From Sinorhizobium fredii (lineage in GTDB: Bacteria; Pseudomonadota; Alphaproteobacteria; Rhizobiales; Rhizobiaceae): a stretch of DNA of 64,000 nucleotides. Below are positions 19,567-28,585 of the stretch, in pieces. A program made the translations under genes and the position numbers. The notes beneath the pieces are model-generated. The model was not told the DNA's origin. It was given only the letters and a program-made list of their open reading frames with translations, and ran no database searches. Position 1 is the first letter of the stretch. Each line of letters opens with the position of its first letter. The stretch spans positions 1,178,001 to 1,242,000 of the forward strand of contig NZ_CP024310.1 in the NCBI RefSeq assembly GCF_002944405.1, given 5' to 3'.

Positions 19567-20253
19567 TCAAACGACGTGCCGAACCAGGACGAAGGCCTCG
19601 GCCGCAGCACACATCACGGTTGCCCCACGCAAGGTGGCGAGGGCCCGTAGGGCCGCTATGGAACGCTCGTGCGGTGGTTCGCGCAGCTGCGATGCAAAGA
19701 GCTGCATTGACTCAACCTTCGCCTCGAGATGCTCGCTGATGTCGACAAAAAAATTCGGCAGAAATCCCGGGGACAAGTATGGGGCATTCCAGTTCGTTTC
19801 CGAAAGCGTTTCGTAGGCGAGGATCAGTTTCGGAAACCCCGCCTGGTGCGGCCGACAGGCCACCAGGGCCGAGGTGAATGTCAGCTGATGGTCCATATGC
19901 ATGTCGCCCGCGAAGGGAACGAGCACTGTTTGCGGGCGTAGACGAAGAACAAGGTCGAGCAGCGCACCGTTGACGGAAGCATGTGCGGTTTCGGCAAGCT
20001 GTGCAGCAGGCAAACGCAGCCAAAGGGTTTCCCGCACGCCCAAGACCCGGTGCGCCTCCATCGCCTCGGCCTGCGTCCTGGCGATCGTTGCGGCGTCGAA
20101 AGTCGGCGGCTTTCCCTCGGTTACGATGGCGACGAAGACCTCCTCGCCCCGCGATGCCAGCTTCGCGATGGTCCCGCCGGCGCCCAGCACCTCATCGTCG
20201 GGATGTGGAGCAACGACCAATGTGCGGCCGAAAGAGAAATGCGAACCGTTCAT
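19567..20253 (-). CDS. PIG-L (LmbE) family N-deacetylase
   Basis: A 228-residue zinc-dependent deacetylase with the HPDDE motif at residues 17-21 and the second metal-site histidines in HMDHQLTF. Members remove N-acetyl groups from GlcNAc-containing glycolipids, small thiols or nucleotide sugars. ATG at 20251-20253 is preceded by GGAGG at a good distance; a longer frame to 20310 overlaps the upstream gene. It lies 34 bases after the sugar transferase gene, so the acceptor may be the lipid-linked first sugar (inference). Confidence 0.88.
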   Translation of the reverse strand: MNGSHFSFGRTLVVAPHPDDEVLGAGGTIAKLASRGEEVFVAIVTEGKPPTFDAATIARTQAEAMEAHRVLGVRETLWLRLPAAQLAETAHASVNGALLDLVLRLRPQTVLVPFAGDMHMDHQLTFTSALVACRPHQAGFPKLILAYETLSETNWNAPYLSPGFLPNFFVDISEHLEAKVESMQLFASQLREPPHERSIAALRALATLRGATVMCAAAEAFVLVRHVV

Positions 20254-20287
20254 GGAACCTCCGAGAGCCCCTGCCGCCATCGCATCG

Positions 20288-21007
20288 CTATCCGTGGCTG
20301 CGGCCCGCACGAATGACGCGCAGAAAATCCTTGGCGACTTTCAAATGCATTTCATCGACACGCTCGCCCAAGACGATCGTCTTCAGTGTCAACAGGAGAA
20401 TTCGCCCATCAAGCCAAAGACTGGCGTGCGCGACATACCAGAGGTCAAGGGCGATCTTCTCCTCGTCCGACAGCAACGTATTGCCATTCACCTGCGCCCA
20501 GCCAGTCATGCCGGGAGTGACCAGTGAGCGCAGGCGGCCGAGATCGCCGAAGCTTGCGACCGTGGCCAACGGAAGCGGGCGGGGGCCCACGATCGACATG
20601 TCGCCTGCCAACACCGCAAGGAGTTGCGGGAGCTCGTCGCAGCGGAGCCTGCGCAGCAGCGAAGTCGCAGCCGTCTGTCGCATGTCGTCCGGCAACAATG
20701 TGCCGTCCGGTCCGCGCGCGTTCGTCATCGTCCGAAACTTGGTCACCGTGATGGCACGCATGCCCGCACCGGCGCGCGTCTGGGTGAAGAGCAACGGCAA
20801 ACCGAGGCTCGCCCAAACCACCATCGCCGTTACCGCCATCAGCGGCAGGCAGAGGATGACGAGCAAGCCGCCAAGAGCGCACTCAGCTATTCGCTTGAGA
20901 CGGTATGATCCCGACGGGGCGGGCAGAGCAAAAGGGAAAACTGCCTGCTCTCGACTGGGCTTCACTTCGATGTCCCCTGGCGCGTGGAGCACGGTTTCCA
21001 GTATCAC
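20288..21007 (-). CDS. Sugar transferase, undecaprenyl-phosphate phosphoglycosyltransferase (ExoY/PglC-like)
   Basis: A monotopic phosphoglycosyltransferase of up to 239 residues. It starts polysaccharide repeat synthesis by moving a sugar-1-phosphate from a UDP-sugar to undecaprenyl phosphate. The re-entrant helix (GGLLVILCLPLMAVTAMVVW), KFRTM, LRRLRCDELPQLLAVLAGDM, SIVGPRP and TPGMTGWAQVNG are the family signatures. The drawn start is GTG at 21005-21007; GTG at 20963-20965 has a better ribosome binding site (AGGGGA) and may be the true one. It lies 13 bases after the exoF-like gene. PglC-type activity fits the WbpM-like dehydratase found in the locus. Confidence 0.92.
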   Translation of the reverse strand: MILETVLHAPGDIEVKPSREQAVFPFALPAPSGSYRLKRIAECALGGLLVILCLPLMAVTAMVVWASLGLPLLFTQTRAGAGMRAITVTKFRTMTNARGPDGTLLPDDMRQTAATSLLRRLRCDELPQLLAVLAGDMSIVGPRPLPLATVASFGDLGRLRSLVTPGMTGWAQVNGNTLLSDEEKIALDLWYVAHASLWLDGRILLLTLKTIVLGERVDEMHLKVAKDFLRVIRAGRSHG

Positions 21008-21020
21008 TTGTCTAAGAATG

Positions 21021-22274
21021 CTACATTCCGGCGATACTCACGACGACGACATCGCCTGGCAGCAATTCTGTAACGAGGGACGCCTGCAGGCTGGTCGGCT
21101 TGCCGCCAACTGCGCTTCGACGGACCTCGTAAGCATAGGAGATCTGATTCTTCTTCGATTCATCGCGGGCCACCGCGGCGAGGAGAAGGATCTGCTCTTC
21201 AGCCGAACGTTGCTCCGCAATCAGCTTTTTGATGGCAATTTCACGCTCCTGGAGCTGGGTCAGAATATCCTTCTTCCTGTCAGCTGCGAGCTTTGCCAGC
21301 TGCAGTTTCAGCTCGCTCATCTCCTGGCGCGTACGCGCAAGGGTCGCGAAGGTTTCCAGCAGTTGCGCCTTTTCCGTTGCGGCACTGTTCTCCGCGCGAG
21401 AAAGCTCGCTCTCAGTGTTCAACCCGCGCTGCCGGAGCGCGCCGACGCGCGCCACATCGTCGACGCTGTTGCTCACGATATCTTTCTGCTGCTGCACCAG
21501 CTCGTTCAGGATCTCTATCCCACCCTCGGCCTGGGCAATTCCTTCCGTCAGAATTTGCGCTTGCGATCGATAGGCGGCGAGATCCTCCTTCAGGATCTTC
21601 TCCTCAAGCTCGATGACGCCGTCGACAGGCAACTCCTCGACATGCGTGCGGGCGACTTCCGGGACGTCTTTCAGGTCGACCTTCTCGCTGGATTTCAACT
21701 GCGCCGCAAGTCGCGCCGCATAGACGGCCTCGTGAACAATTTCGGCTTTTGCGGCCTCTATCTCGGCGCGCAGGCGGGCGCGTACGATCAGCCGGTCGGA
21801 CGCGTTCGCCGTCACCACCTGCATGCCGCCCGCAAGGCCGATCGCTTGCTCGACCGTCAGGCCGCTGTAGAAGGGAAACGAACCGGGGCTCCTGACCTCG
21901 CCGAGGACGAAAATCGGCCGGAAAGTCGAAATATTCAGAGACAGCTTCGGATCGACGAGGATGTCGCGTCTCCGGTACTCGCTGCCAAGCTTTTCAATCG
22001 CCTCCGTTATCGTGAGGCCCACGACGTTGACCCCGCCGATAAGGGGGAACTGTGCTTCGCCGTTGCCTGAAACAGTCGCCGTTATCGGCAGCTCGGCGTC
22101 GTCGAGGAAGTCGAAGGTCAGAACATCTCCGGCGTTGAGCCGATAATCACTGGCAGACGCAGGCGGGGCCGGGCCTACCACGAGTCCGACTGCCAACAGC
22201 ACGATCGCCAAAAAATACGTGCCCCAAAACCTTAGGGACAAGCTCGTGGCCGATAGCGGAGGTAACGTCCCCAT
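21021..22274 (-). CDS. Polysaccharide export protein, ExoF-like (Wza/OPX family)
   Basis: A 417-residue periplasmic/outer-membrane protein resembling rhizobial ExoF. After a hydrophobic signal (about residues 15-42) comes the Poly_export domain (YRLNAGDVLTFDFLDD) and an SLBB-type segment (FVLGEVRSPGSFPFYSGLT). A long coiled coil occupies about residues 190-360, and a second SLBB-like segment ends the protein. ExoF-type proteins help move the finished chain across the envelope with the Wzz/ExoP co-polymerase. It is the first gene of a four-gene operon (export protein, sugar transferase, PIG-L, DegT) behind a good promoter. Confidence 0.9.
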   Translation of the reverse strand: MGTLPPLSATSLSLRFWGTYFLAIVLLAVGLVVGPAPPASASDYRLNAGDVLTFDFLDDAELPITATVSGNGEAQFPLIGGVNVVGLTITEAIEKLGSEYRRRDILVDPKLSLNISTFRPIFVLGEVRSPGSFPFYSGLTVEQAIGLAGGMQVVTANASDRLIVRARLRAEIEAAKAEIVHEAVYAARLAAQLKSSEKVDLKDVPEVARTHVEELPVDGVIELEEKILKEDLAAYRSQAQILTEGIAQAEGGIEILNELVQQQKDIVSNSVDDVARVGALRQRGLNTESELSRAENSAATEKAQLLETFATLARTRQEMSELKLQLAKLAADRKKDILTQLQEREIAIKKLIAEQRSAEEQILLLAAVARDESKKNQISYAYEVRRSAVGGKPTSLQASLVTELLPGDVVVVSIAGM

Positions 22275-22327
22275 CGCAACCGCCCTCCAAAAGCAACAAA
22301 GAAAAGGCTATCAAAATATCTCGCGCG

Positions 22328-22357
22328 ACTATATTCTCCCTCATACTGTCCCGTCAA
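22328..22357 (-). promoter_or_regulatory. Promoter of the exoF-like operon
   Basis: On the minus strand TTGACG (22352-22357) and TATAGT (22328-22333) are 18 bases apart and each matches the sigma-70 consensus at five of six positions. Transcription would begin near 22321, leaving a leader of about 45 bases before the exoF-like ATG. This is one of the best promoter matches I saw in the window. Confidence 0.6.
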
Positions 22358-22567
22358 AGGATTTTAGTTGTTTTTTGCGCCGGTGACCGGCAAGGCGACT
22401 TACCTGGACGCTCAAACACGACTGCGCCCAGGGGGCCGCGCGGGTGTTCCTGCCCTGCGGAGTCAGGCTCACTCCCGATAGATTTATGAGTGCATCGGCC
22501 CTGCGCCATGGGCGAAGGGCGGCGCCTTTTTCGACAGGGCGGCCTCGCTAGAGGCGGGAGGTCTCGT

Positions 22568-23896
22568 TTGGCGATACGAGAAGAGCTGGCCAAATATTTC
22601 AACCGCCTCCACAAGATGCTCGCTCGGGAAAAAGGACTGAAGGGTCGCCTGGGAAATATAAGGCACCTCCTTACGGGGAATGCGCTTACCTCCCTGCTCG
22701 GCCTTGTTGGATTCGCCTTGACGGCCAGGGCGCTTGGTCCGTCCGAGTATGGCATCCTGGCGCTTTGCTTCACCTATACGGCCGCCATAGAGCGGCTCGT
22801 GAACTTCCAGTCCTGGCAACCACTGATCAAGTTCGGCGCCGAATCGAAGAGCGCGGAAACGCTTGCTTCGTTGTTCAAGTTCGGGCTTCTGCTCGATGTT
22901 TCTGCGGCTGCGACCGGATGCGTGATTGCCGTGGCGCTCGTGTGGGCCTTCGGGCCGTGGCTCGGGATCTCGTCCGAGATGTCCGGACTTGTCACGCTTT
23001 TTTGTGCCATTCTGCCGTTTCGCATCTCCGGCATGCCGCTGGCCGTGCTGCGCCTGTTCGGGAAGTTTCGAACAATCGCCTATGGCCAGGTCGCCTCGAG
23101 CGTTTTCCGCGCGGGATTGTGCGCAATCGGCTTTGCCTTCGGCGGTACCTTGCAGGACTTCGTGCTGATATGGATGGCGGCCCAAATCTTCGGCTCGCTG
23201 TCCGTTCTCTTCCTTTCGCTTGCGGAGTTACGAAGACAGGGAATGCTGGCGAGCATGCTCAAGGCTCCTGTCCGCGGTATCAGCGCTCATTTTCCAGGCC
23301 TCTGGACATTCGCGATCTCGACGAACCTGTCATTGACCCTGCGTTCGAGTGCCAACCAGCTCGACACGCTTCTCGTCGGCTACCTGGCCGACCCGACCGC
23401 GGCGGGTCTTTATCACATCGCCAAGCGCATTGGCCGAATGACGCTGCAGATCGGAGATCACGTGCAGGCCGTGCTCTATCCGGATCTGGCCCGGGCCTGG
23501 GCCGCGAGCGCAATCGAAGCGTTTCATCGGGCCGTCACACAGATGCGAGTGCTTCTTCTCGGCTTCGGAATATTTCTGGTCGGCGCCGTGTCTTTGACGA
23601 TCGATCCGTTGCTGAGACTGGCTGTCGGTCCGGGTTTCGAGGCGGCAGGGCCCTTGGTCGTCGTTCAATCGATCGCGGCGACCATGACGCTCTATGGTAC
23701 TATAACGCGCTCAGCGCTCCTTGCCATGGGGCGGGAGGACCGGGTTCTAAGCAGCGTGCTCGTCGCGACAATCGCGTTTCATGGCACCGCTTTGGCGCTG
23801 ATCCCGCGGATCGGCCCGATGGGCGCCAATTTGGCCCACATCGTCATGGCCGCCATCTGGCTGTGGATGATGGCAGTGGCGTATCGGCAGACATAG
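22568..23896 (+). CDS. Polysaccharide flippase, Wzx-like (MOP superfamily)
   Basis: A 442-residue inner-membrane protein with about 12 hydrophobic helices and the N-terminal GNALTSLLGLVGFALTARAL pattern of Wzx-type O-unit flippases. It would turn undecaprenyl-linked repeat units over to the periplasm. The likely start is TTG at 22568-22570, six bases after GGGAGGT; the ATG at 22616 lacks a site and the ATG at 22490 gives an arginine-rich leader. It is divergent from the exoF-like operon and followed by a sulfotransferase gene 48 bases downstream. Confidence 0.87.
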   Translation: MAIREELAKYFNRLHKMLAREKGLKGRLGNIRHLLTGNALTSLLGLVGFALTARALGPSEYGILALCFTYTAAIERLVNFQSWQPLIKFGAESKSAETLASLFKFGLLLDVSAAATGCVIAVALVWAFGPWLGISSEMSGLVTLFCAILPFRISGMPLAVLRLFGKFRTIAYGQVASSVFRAGLCAIGFAFGGTLQDFVLIWMAAQIFGSLSVLFLSLAELRRQGMLASMLKAPVRGISAHFPGLWTFAISTNLSLTLRSSANQLDTLLVGYLADPTAAGLYHIAKRIGRMTLQIGDHVQAVLYPDLARAWAASAIEAFHRAVTQMRVLLLGFGIFLVGAVSLTIDPLLRLAVGPGFEAAGPLVVVQSIAATMTLYGTITRSALLAMGREDRVLSSVLVATIAFHGTALALIPRIGPMGANLAHIVMAAIWLWMMAVAYRQT

Positions 23897-23944
23897 GCAA
23901 GATCGCCAGAAGCTTCTCTCGACAGCTGTGACGGAGGGAAATCC

Positions 23945-24781
23945 ATGAAGCTGCACGATATCGATTTCCTGATTATCGGCGCCACCAAGAGCGCCACGAC
24001 GTGGCTGCAGCAATCGCTGCAGCAGCACCCGCGCATCTACATGCCGGCTCCGGAACTGCATTATTTCAGTCGCTACTATGACCGCGGAGACGAGTGGTAT
24101 CTGTCGAACTTCGAAGGGCCCAAGGATCGACGCCTCGTCGGCGAAAAATCCAATTCCTATCTGGATACAGAGGGCGCAGCTGAGCGGATATGCCAGAAAC
24201 TTCCAGGCGCGATGCTGATCGCCCAGTTGCGCAATCCGATCGAGCGCGCCTACTCGGACTACTGCATGCTGTACCGCCGGGGCGAAGTCGGCCGCGACAT
24301 CGCCACATATCTTGACCCGCGCATGGGTGCCGGCGGGCGCTTCCTGAACGGTGGTCTCTACTTCCAGCAATTGCGCGCCTATTTTGATCGGTTTCCGGCC
24401 GAGCAGATCCTCGTCGTTCTTTACGAGGACATGCGAATAGATGCGTCTGCACAGCTCGATCGCATTAGCAAGTTCATGAAGATGACCGACGACATGCCGC
24501 TCCAGCCGCTGGAGAAAAAGGTCAAGGACAAGGCGGAGCCGATGATCAACCCTACGCTGCGCCGTCTGCTGCGCCCGTTGAAGCCGATCGTCGCTCCTTT
24601 CAGGAACAATGCGGGATTCAAGAGACTGCGGTCGATCGCCGCTGCCGAAGTCGAGTATGCGCCGCTGACCCGAGAACTCAGGGAACGCATGGGCGACTTC
24701 TACGCCGCCGAGATAGAAAAGCTCGGCGCCATTGTCGGCAGGGATCTGAACGGGTGGCTGAAAAATGGGGGCGTTCACTAG
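23945..24781 (+). CDS. Sulfotransferase, heparan/NodH-like type
   Basis: A 278-residue PAPS-dependent sulfotransferase. The 5'-phosphosulfate loop is IIGATKSATTWLQ (about residues 10-22) and the 3'-phosphate site is QLRNPIERAYSDY. Both match the Sulfotransfer_1-type family that sulfates carbohydrates. ATG follows GGAGGG closely. It shares a transcript with the flippase gene. PAPS would come from the cysD/cysNC genes at 54.2-57 kb. The acceptor sugar is unknown. Confidence 0.92.
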   Translation: MKLHDIDFLIIGATKSATTWLQQSLQQHPRIYMPAPELHYFSRYYDRGDEWYLSNFEGPKDRRLVGEKSNSYLDTEGAAERICQKLPGAMLIAQLRNPIERAYSDYCMLYRRGEVGRDIATYLDPRMGAGGRFLNGGLYFQQLRAYFDRFPAEQILVVLYEDMRIDASAQLDRISKFMKMTDDMPLQPLEKKVKDKAEPMINPTLRRLLRPLKPIVAPFRNNAGFKRLRSIAAAEVEYAPLTRELRERMGDFYAAEIEKLGAIVGRDLNGWLKNGGVH

Positions 24782-24800
24782 TTCAGCTGGCCCGGCTACG

Positions 24801-25694
24801 CTACTGGCGCCCGATCGACAACGCTCCGATAGCCGTCGACGGTTGCGGCCCGCGGAAATCCAGCACGAGCCTTTCGATCTCCGACCCGCCGCCCACGCGC
24901 TCCAGTGCGGTAAATGATCCGTCCTCGTCTAGCTCAAACAGGGTGGCAGCGTTTTCCCCAGCGCGATTGGTGCGGGCGATCATGAGCAAGGCGCCAGGAC
25001 CGTGGAGATAGGCTTGAATATTCTCAATTGCGACATGAAGCTGATCCGCAGAAAAGTAGCCCGTATTCAGAATATTGGCGGCGCGTATCATGTCGAACCG
25101 GCGGATAAAGCGTTCCGACTGACGCATTATGTCATTTTCAACGAACACGATCGCACCATTAGGCGGCAGCGACCGGGTAACCATTCGCACCGGCGTGCTC
25201 ACACCCGCGCTTATGCGCGATCGCAGGCGTGCTTGTAGAATGCTGCGGCTAAGCATGAGCGGAATAAATGCAAGCGTCACGTAGTCCAGTCTTCGGATCC
25301 AGGGACGGATCGCGATACCCCTGAGGTCATATTGCAATGGCCAGCCCCCCGGATCGCAGAACACTCTGAACCACGGAAACAGTTCGACGATGTGGGCCTC
25401 GATGAAGAGATCGGTTGCCGTGATGCTGGCAGCACTGCCGCAATCACTCAGGAATCTGGCGAGTTCCACGGTTGTCAGCCCGGTCGAAACTCCGACGTCC
25501 AGAACCTCGCGAAGCGAGCCTGCCCGCTCCTGGACATGGGAGCGGAACGCGACCTCCAGCTCCTGAAAGCGCGACGGCTGGGTCAGCTTGAAGGTGCCGT
25601 TTCGCATCTTGAGCTTGGCAAAGAAGGCAGACTCCAAGACTGCATCGGTCGTATCCACGCCCGATGAATAGAACTCGCTGGCACTCAGGTTCAT
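24801..25694 (-). CDS. Class I SAM-dependent methyltransferase-like protein
   Basis: A 297-residue protein whose EVLDVGVSTGLTTVELARFL segment is the SAM-binding motif I of class I methyltransferases. FDMIRAANILNTGYFS resembles the post-motif II region. The central part contains a long hydrophobic stretch (LDYVTLAFIPLMLSR), suggesting contact with the membrane or a lipid-linked substrate. It follows the pectate-lyase-like gene by 66 bases and converges with the sulfotransferase gene. O-methylation of a sugar is the simplest role, but the family match is loose. Confidence 0.7.
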   Translation of the reverse strand: MNLSASEFYSSGVDTTDAVLESAFFAKLKMRNGTFKLTQPSRFQELEVAFRSHVQERAGSLREVLDVGVSTGLTTVELARFLSDCGSAASITATDLFIEAHIVELFPWFRVFCDPGGWPLQYDLRGIAIRPWIRRLDYVTLAFIPLMLSRSILQARLRSRISAGVSTPVRMVTRSLPPNGAIVFVENDIMRQSERFIRRFDMIRAANILNTGYFSADQLHVAIENIQAYLHGPGALLMIARTNRAGENAATLFELDEDGSFTALERVGGGSEIERLVLDFRGPQPSTAIGALSIGRQ

Positions 25695-25760
25695 GGTCCC
25701 CTCAACCCTGCTGCATGTCTTACCCCTAGATCGAAACGATTTAAGGACGTCTAAGGTAGC

Positions 25761-27251
25761 TCATTGCGGATCCGGCAGCGGCCGGACATCGCCGTCTCCC
25801 GGATCGCCGGCCATGACGTGGAGAAACTCTTCGAGGTTCGACCACCCGTCACCATCCATGTCCTTTTGACCATCGTCGGCCTTTGCCGGATCCAGGCCGT
25901 ATTTCACCTCCCAATCATCTGAAATGCCGTCCATGTCCCCGTCCTGGTATGGCGTTCCAGCATCAAGATAGGGCCATCCGCCGACCTCGCGCGGATCCGT
26001 TTTCAACAGGCGCCCGCTGCGACTTTTCACATCCTCGACAATGCGGCTGTCGGCCTCATCGCGCTCGGGCTTTGTGGCACCGGCATTCTCCAGAACTTCC
26101 TCGAAGGCGGCCATGGGCGCGGACGTCCGGATGGCCGGCGCCTCGAACGGCGCCTTCACAACAAAACGTCTTTGATCCTCGGCGAGAACCAAGCTGTCAT
26201 CCTGGTCAGGCGCAGTTCGATACGGTTCGTCATAGTTGTCCTTGACATAGATCGAGTGCCCGAGGCCGCTTTCGGGGAAAAGATGCACCAGGTGGTCGTT
26301 GCGCAACTTTTGTCCTGCGATCTTATAATTGCCCACCACATTGGCCTGAATATGCGTCCATTCATCGCCAAAGCTCACGACGTATTGCCACTCTGGCGAG
26401 AAGAAAACATTATTCACGACATCCGCAACCGCGCCGGGAAGTTTCATCTTTATCTGCGGATTTCTGAACCTGCCGAACGCGAAGAGCGAGTGGTGCACCG
26501 AGACGTTGCCACCTTTAGTGAACAACATGTTGCGAGCACGATTGTTTTTCCCCGGCCCGCCTTTCAGCAGCGGCTCGCTGGCAATTCCCCATTGCCAGGT
26601 GAAATTGCTGGCGTCTTCCGAATCTACCGTCTCGTCCGATCCCCAGCTGGCGGAGATATGATCGAGCATGATGTCTCTTGCCGCCTCCGAGTACATTCCG
26701 AGACCGCCGGAACAACACGCCTTGCGCGCATGCGGCCCAGGTCGAAGGCGAATATGCCTGATGATCACGTCGTTGGTCCAAATTTCAATGGAAGGACGAA
26801 TCTGTGTCTCACCGTTGCGAATGGCGATCCCGCCGCCCGGAGCAGTCTCCCCGGCAATCGTCAGGAACGGATTTCGAACCAACAGCGATTTCTCGCGCAG
26901 CGTGATCGTGCCGCCGGTGCGGAAGATGCAGACGCGCGGTCCAGACGCTTCTATGCACCCGCGCAGAGATCCTGGGCCCGACTCGTTCGTGTTGACGACA
27001 TAGATGACCTTACCGCCGCGGCCTCCAACGGCACCGGCGCCGAAGCCTTCGGCCGTCGGAAAGGCACGCTGCCTGCCGTCCGGCAGCTTGGGTGAAAGAG
27101 GTTCCTGCACTGCCGTTGCAGCTTCGGCCTCCCGCACCGGCCCGACCTGCGATCCAAGGAGCAGCCCTGCCAACATCAGCTGAGCCGCGACAATGTCGGG
27201 GCGCCTCCAATGTCGGGACCTTCGCGAAACAGCTGAACGCGCAGCCAGCAT
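25761..27251 (-). CDS. Secreted pectate-lyase-like beta-helix protein with calcium-binding C-terminal repeat
   Basis: A 496-residue exported protein. The leader contains twin arginines (SRRSRHWRRPDI) before a hydrophobic core and ends near AEA, so Tat or Sec export is possible. The body (NTNESGPGSLRGCIEASGPR, TIAGETAPGGGIAIRNGET, DVIIRHIRLRPG, DHISASWGSDETVD) is the right-handed beta-helix pattern of family 1-type pectate lyases. The C-terminus DGDMDGISDDWEVKYGLD followed by DMDGDGWSNLEEF is a calcium-binding EF-hand-like repeat. ATG at 27249-27251 follows GAGGG. It probably cuts or edits the locus polymer outside the cytoplasm (inference). Confidence 0.87.
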   Translation of the reverse strand: MLAARSAVSRRSRHWRRPDIVAAQLMLAGLLLGSQVGPVREAEAATAVQEPLSPKLPDGRQRAFPTAEGFGAGAVGGRGGKVIYVVNTNESGPGSLRGCIEASGPRVCIFRTGGTITLREKSLLVRNPFLTIAGETAPGGGIAIRNGETQIRPSIEIWTNDVIIRHIRLRPGPHARKACCSGGLGMYSEAARDIMLDHISASWGSDETVDSEDASNFTWQWGIASEPLLKGGPGKNNRARNMLFTKGGNVSVHHSLFAFGRFRNPQIKMKLPGAVADVVNNVFFSPEWQYVVSFGDEWTHIQANVVGNYKIAGQKLRNDHLVHLFPESGLGHSIYVKDNYDEPYRTAPDQDDSLVLAEDQRRFVVKAPFEAPAIRTSAPMAAFEEVLENAGATKPERDEADSRIVEDVKSRSGRLLKTDPREVGGWPYLDAGTPYQDGDMDGISDDWEVKYGLDPAKADDGQKDMDGDGWSNLEEFLHVMAGDPGDGDVRPLPDPQ

Positions 27252-27280
27252 AGGTTTTCCCTCGCTCCTGCAGGCGATGC

Positions 27281-28210
27281 TTAAAGATAGCCGTAGCGTC
27301 TGAGCATCCAGCCGCACAGCCGCTCGAACGAGAGCTGCTGGCCGGCCGGCATCCGCGCCCGCCAAGACTCGTCCCTCGTGAGTGCGACAGATCCATTCAT
27401 GCGCAGCCGATTGCCCGCGACCTGGTGCCCTGGACCGACCGGCTCGCCATTCCGCAAAGAAGAACCGATTTGTTGGAGGTCGAGCTCCAGAAACGCCCCG
27501 ATCTGCCGCATGATGGCGACGGGGTCGGAGACGAAATCCTCATACCTCACACGCAGCACTTTATCAGGGCCCAGTTGTCGCGAGAGATATTCGACCGCAA
27601 GATTGACTATGCTCCATCGCAGCGCCGTTCTAAGTACCGATTTTGGCCGAATCTCCTTCTGCAATCCCGAGTTCGCGTCGCGCGCATAGGGTTTCAGCAA
27701 TGACCAGGCCACGCCGCGCCCGTCACGCACCATGTGGATGACCCGCATGTCAATTCCCGGTATCTGCGCAAGCGCCATCGCCCTTCCCGGCAATTTCGAA
27801 GAATCGACGATGACCTGCTTGCCGGAACAGGTAAGCATCGCGTTCACCAGACGCTCCGTGTGCAGCGCATAGGCCGCAAATTGTTTGCCGAGACTGAGCC
27901 CGGAAAACATCCGTGCAAGCACGGGCAGACCCTCGAATTTTTCTTGAAGGCCGCAATACTCCGACATGAGCGTCGGGTCCGAGTTCGCCAGCCATTCCTG
28001 GCAAACGGTGCTCCAGAAACGGCAGTCCCGAATCCGATTGCCGCAGGCACAATATTCGTTGTGACGCCAAACATGCCGTGTGAGCGACGTTATCTCACCC
28101 GCCCCCAGCACGGCATCGTGCTGCCCCAACGCAATGTCGAGCAAGGTGGTCCCGCTGCGTCCGTAACCTGCGATGTAAGCAATGCGAGCGGGCTGCGAGG
28201 GCATCATCAT
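27281..28210 (-). CDS. Sulfotransferase with N-terminal cysteine cluster
   Basis: A 309-residue PAPS-dependent sulfotransferase, unlike the one at 23945. The PAPS loop is YIAGYGRSGTTLLD (about residues 12-25) and the 3'-phosphate site is HMVRDGRGVAWS. A CACG-x5-C pattern (YCACGNRIRDCRFW) lies between them and resembles a structural metal or disulphide knuckle found in this subfamily. RYEDFVSDP is also typical. It is the first gene of a minus-strand run with the pectate-lyase-like and methyltransferase-like genes (gaps 29 and 66 bases). Confidence 0.88.
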   Translation of the reverse strand: MMMPSQPARIAYIAGYGRSGTTLLDIALGQHDAVLGAGEITSLTRHVWRHNEYCACGNRIRDCRFWSTVCQEWLANSDPTLMSEYCGLQEKFEGLPVLARMFSGLSLGKQFAAYALHTERLVNAMLTCSGKQVIVDSSKLPGRAMALAQIPGIDMRVIHMVRDGRGVAWSLLKPYARDANSGLQKEIRPKSVLRTALRWSIVNLAVEYLSRQLGPDKVLRVRYEDFVSDPVAIMRQIGAFLELDLQQIGSSLRNGEPVGPGHQVAGNRLRMNGSVALTRDESWRARMPAGQQLSFERLCGWMLRRYGYL

Positions 28211-28585
28211 AGCCTTTCATATGAGCGGCTGCTTGAACTTGCCTTCAATTCTGCTTGCACGCATCGCGGACGTCCCACCAGCAGATGCGATCGACTACAA
28301 TCTTCTAGCCGCGGACGTCAGCACGCGCTATTTCAAATTCATGCGGGGGAATTGGCTGCTCTCGTTCACAAAACAAGTGAAACGAAGAATATATGATAAT
28401 GCATGCACGCCTGATTAGCAACCCGAACAGCTTTACTACCGTTCGGCCCTGAACGTACTTCCTCTCCAACTATTCGCCAACTATTTTTTCGACATAAAAC
28501 CGCGACACATGAATAGATATGATGCGACGCGGTTAGCCGCCTGATTGCGTGAACGACAAAGCCCTCGGCCTTAAGTTCCGCGCCT
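28211..28585. other. Non-coding gap between sulfotransferase and polymerase genes
   Basis: This 375-base stretch is visibly AT-richer than the flanks and should carry the promoter of the minus-strand sulfotransferase gene and the end of the polymerase transcript. A 65-codon plus-strand frame beginning at 28218 is present but has no ribosome binding site or recognisable similarity. No clear promoter or structured RNA was found. Confidence 0.45.

Noticed and set aside
19983..22070. 695-codon plus-strand frame across the PIG-L, sugar transferase and exoF-like genes
   Set aside because: Spans three recognisable minus-strand genes and has no family signature.
28182..28418. 78-codon plus-strand frame in the gap near 28.3 kb
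   Set aside because: No ribosome binding site or recognisable similarity; it begins inside the oppositely oriented sulfotransferase gene.
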